5,811 bases of DNA from positions 1 to 5,811 of the forward strand of contig DJEL01000023.1 of the NCBI GenBank assembly GCA_002432425.1. Direction: 5' to 3'. The notes beneath the pieces were generated by a model. It saw only the letters and a program-made list of their open reading frames with translations, did not search any database and was not told the DNA's origin. Both the position numbers and the translations under genes were made by a program. The DNA comes from Lachnospiraceae bacterium UBA5899. Lineage in GTDB: Bacteria > Bacillota > Clostridia > Lachnospirales > Lachnospiraceae. This document shows, in pieces, positions 5,702-5,811 of the stretch (the stretch's first letter is position 1; every line of letters starts with the position of its first letter).

Positions 5702-5811
5702 GTGATTAGAGAACTGAAGAATGCAGTGGAGGCTTCCGACAGGGAAGCGCAGTATGATGAGTGTGCCAAAAGATTTCTGGGGCAAAAGTTTACCATAGCC
5801 AGTATCTTGTC
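5702..5811 (+). CDS. Rpn-family / PD-(D/E)XK nuclease putative transposase, N-terminus only (cut by the window end)
   Basis: Only the first 36 codons are present. The start is GTG 5702, five bases after a near-perfect AGGAGG (5691-5696). The overlapping ATG at 5700 is followed at once by TGA and cannot be the start. The N-terminus, IRELKNAVEASDREAQYDEC followed by AKRFLGQKFTIASIL, matches my memory of the opening of Rpn-type proteins in Lachnospiraceae. Those have an AQYD motif, then K.LL, then a hydrophobic IL..IL segment ahead of the nuclease core. Such proteins (PDDEXK_2 type) are related to transposases and to RpnA nucleases that promote recombination, and they occur in many copies per genome. 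The catalytic residues lie beyond the window, so activity cannot be judged. Confidence 0.68.
   Translation, partial: MIRELKNAVEASDREAQYDECAKRFLGQKFTIASIL

Noticed and set aside
1..5811. CRISPR arrays, tRNA or rRNA genes, insertion-sequence terminal repeats
   Set aside because: No regularly spaced short repeats, cloverleaf-like sequences, rRNA motifs or terminal inverted repeats were seen. The only long direct repeat is the paired lipoprotein tail.

Overview
The window looks like part of a gut Clostridia chromosome, most probably Lachnospiraceae. This rests on AGGAG-type ribosome binding sites, moderate-to-low GC, paralogous family 1 solute-binding lipoproteins, Xre-family regulators, and the start of an Rpn-type (PD-(D/E)XK) putative transposase. 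The taxon is an inference from protein style, not from a marker gene. All supported genes lie on the + strand.

Layout. 1-1104 is the 3' part of a solute-binding protein gene whose start lies upstream of the window. After a promoter-bearing gap comes a visibly A/T-richer block (about 1105-3000). It holds two paralogous genes (1205-1864 and 1905-2537), each coding for a cytoplasmic Xre helix-turn-helix, one membrane helix and a short exported domain. A small secreted protein of unknown function follows (2565-2924), then an apparent remnant of a second small protein with a CxC pair (2925-3125). The remnant runs into the start of a full-length 758-residue lipoprotein (3115-5391) with a beta-rich N-terminal half and a solute-binding C-terminal half. 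The latter is clearly paralogous to the truncated first gene. A gene-free stretch (5392-5701) carries overlapping hairpins with a T-tract and a candidate promoter, and precedes a truncated Rpn-type nuclease/transposase gene (5702 to the window end).

How it may work together. The two membrane-anchored regulators and the adjacent secreted protein could form a small transmembrane one-component signalling cassette: exported domains sense something outside, possibly the secreted protein, and the attached DNA-binding domains respond. The cassette sits between two lipoprotein paralogs whose last 36 coding bases are almost identical, so it may have been inserted into, or duplicated along with, a lipoprotein array. 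No ABC permease or ATPase gene is visible, so the lipoproteins may be sensors or orphan binding proteins rather than parts of a local importer. The cassette's function, the ligand and the regulated genes are all inference; only the architecture and the paralogy are read directly.
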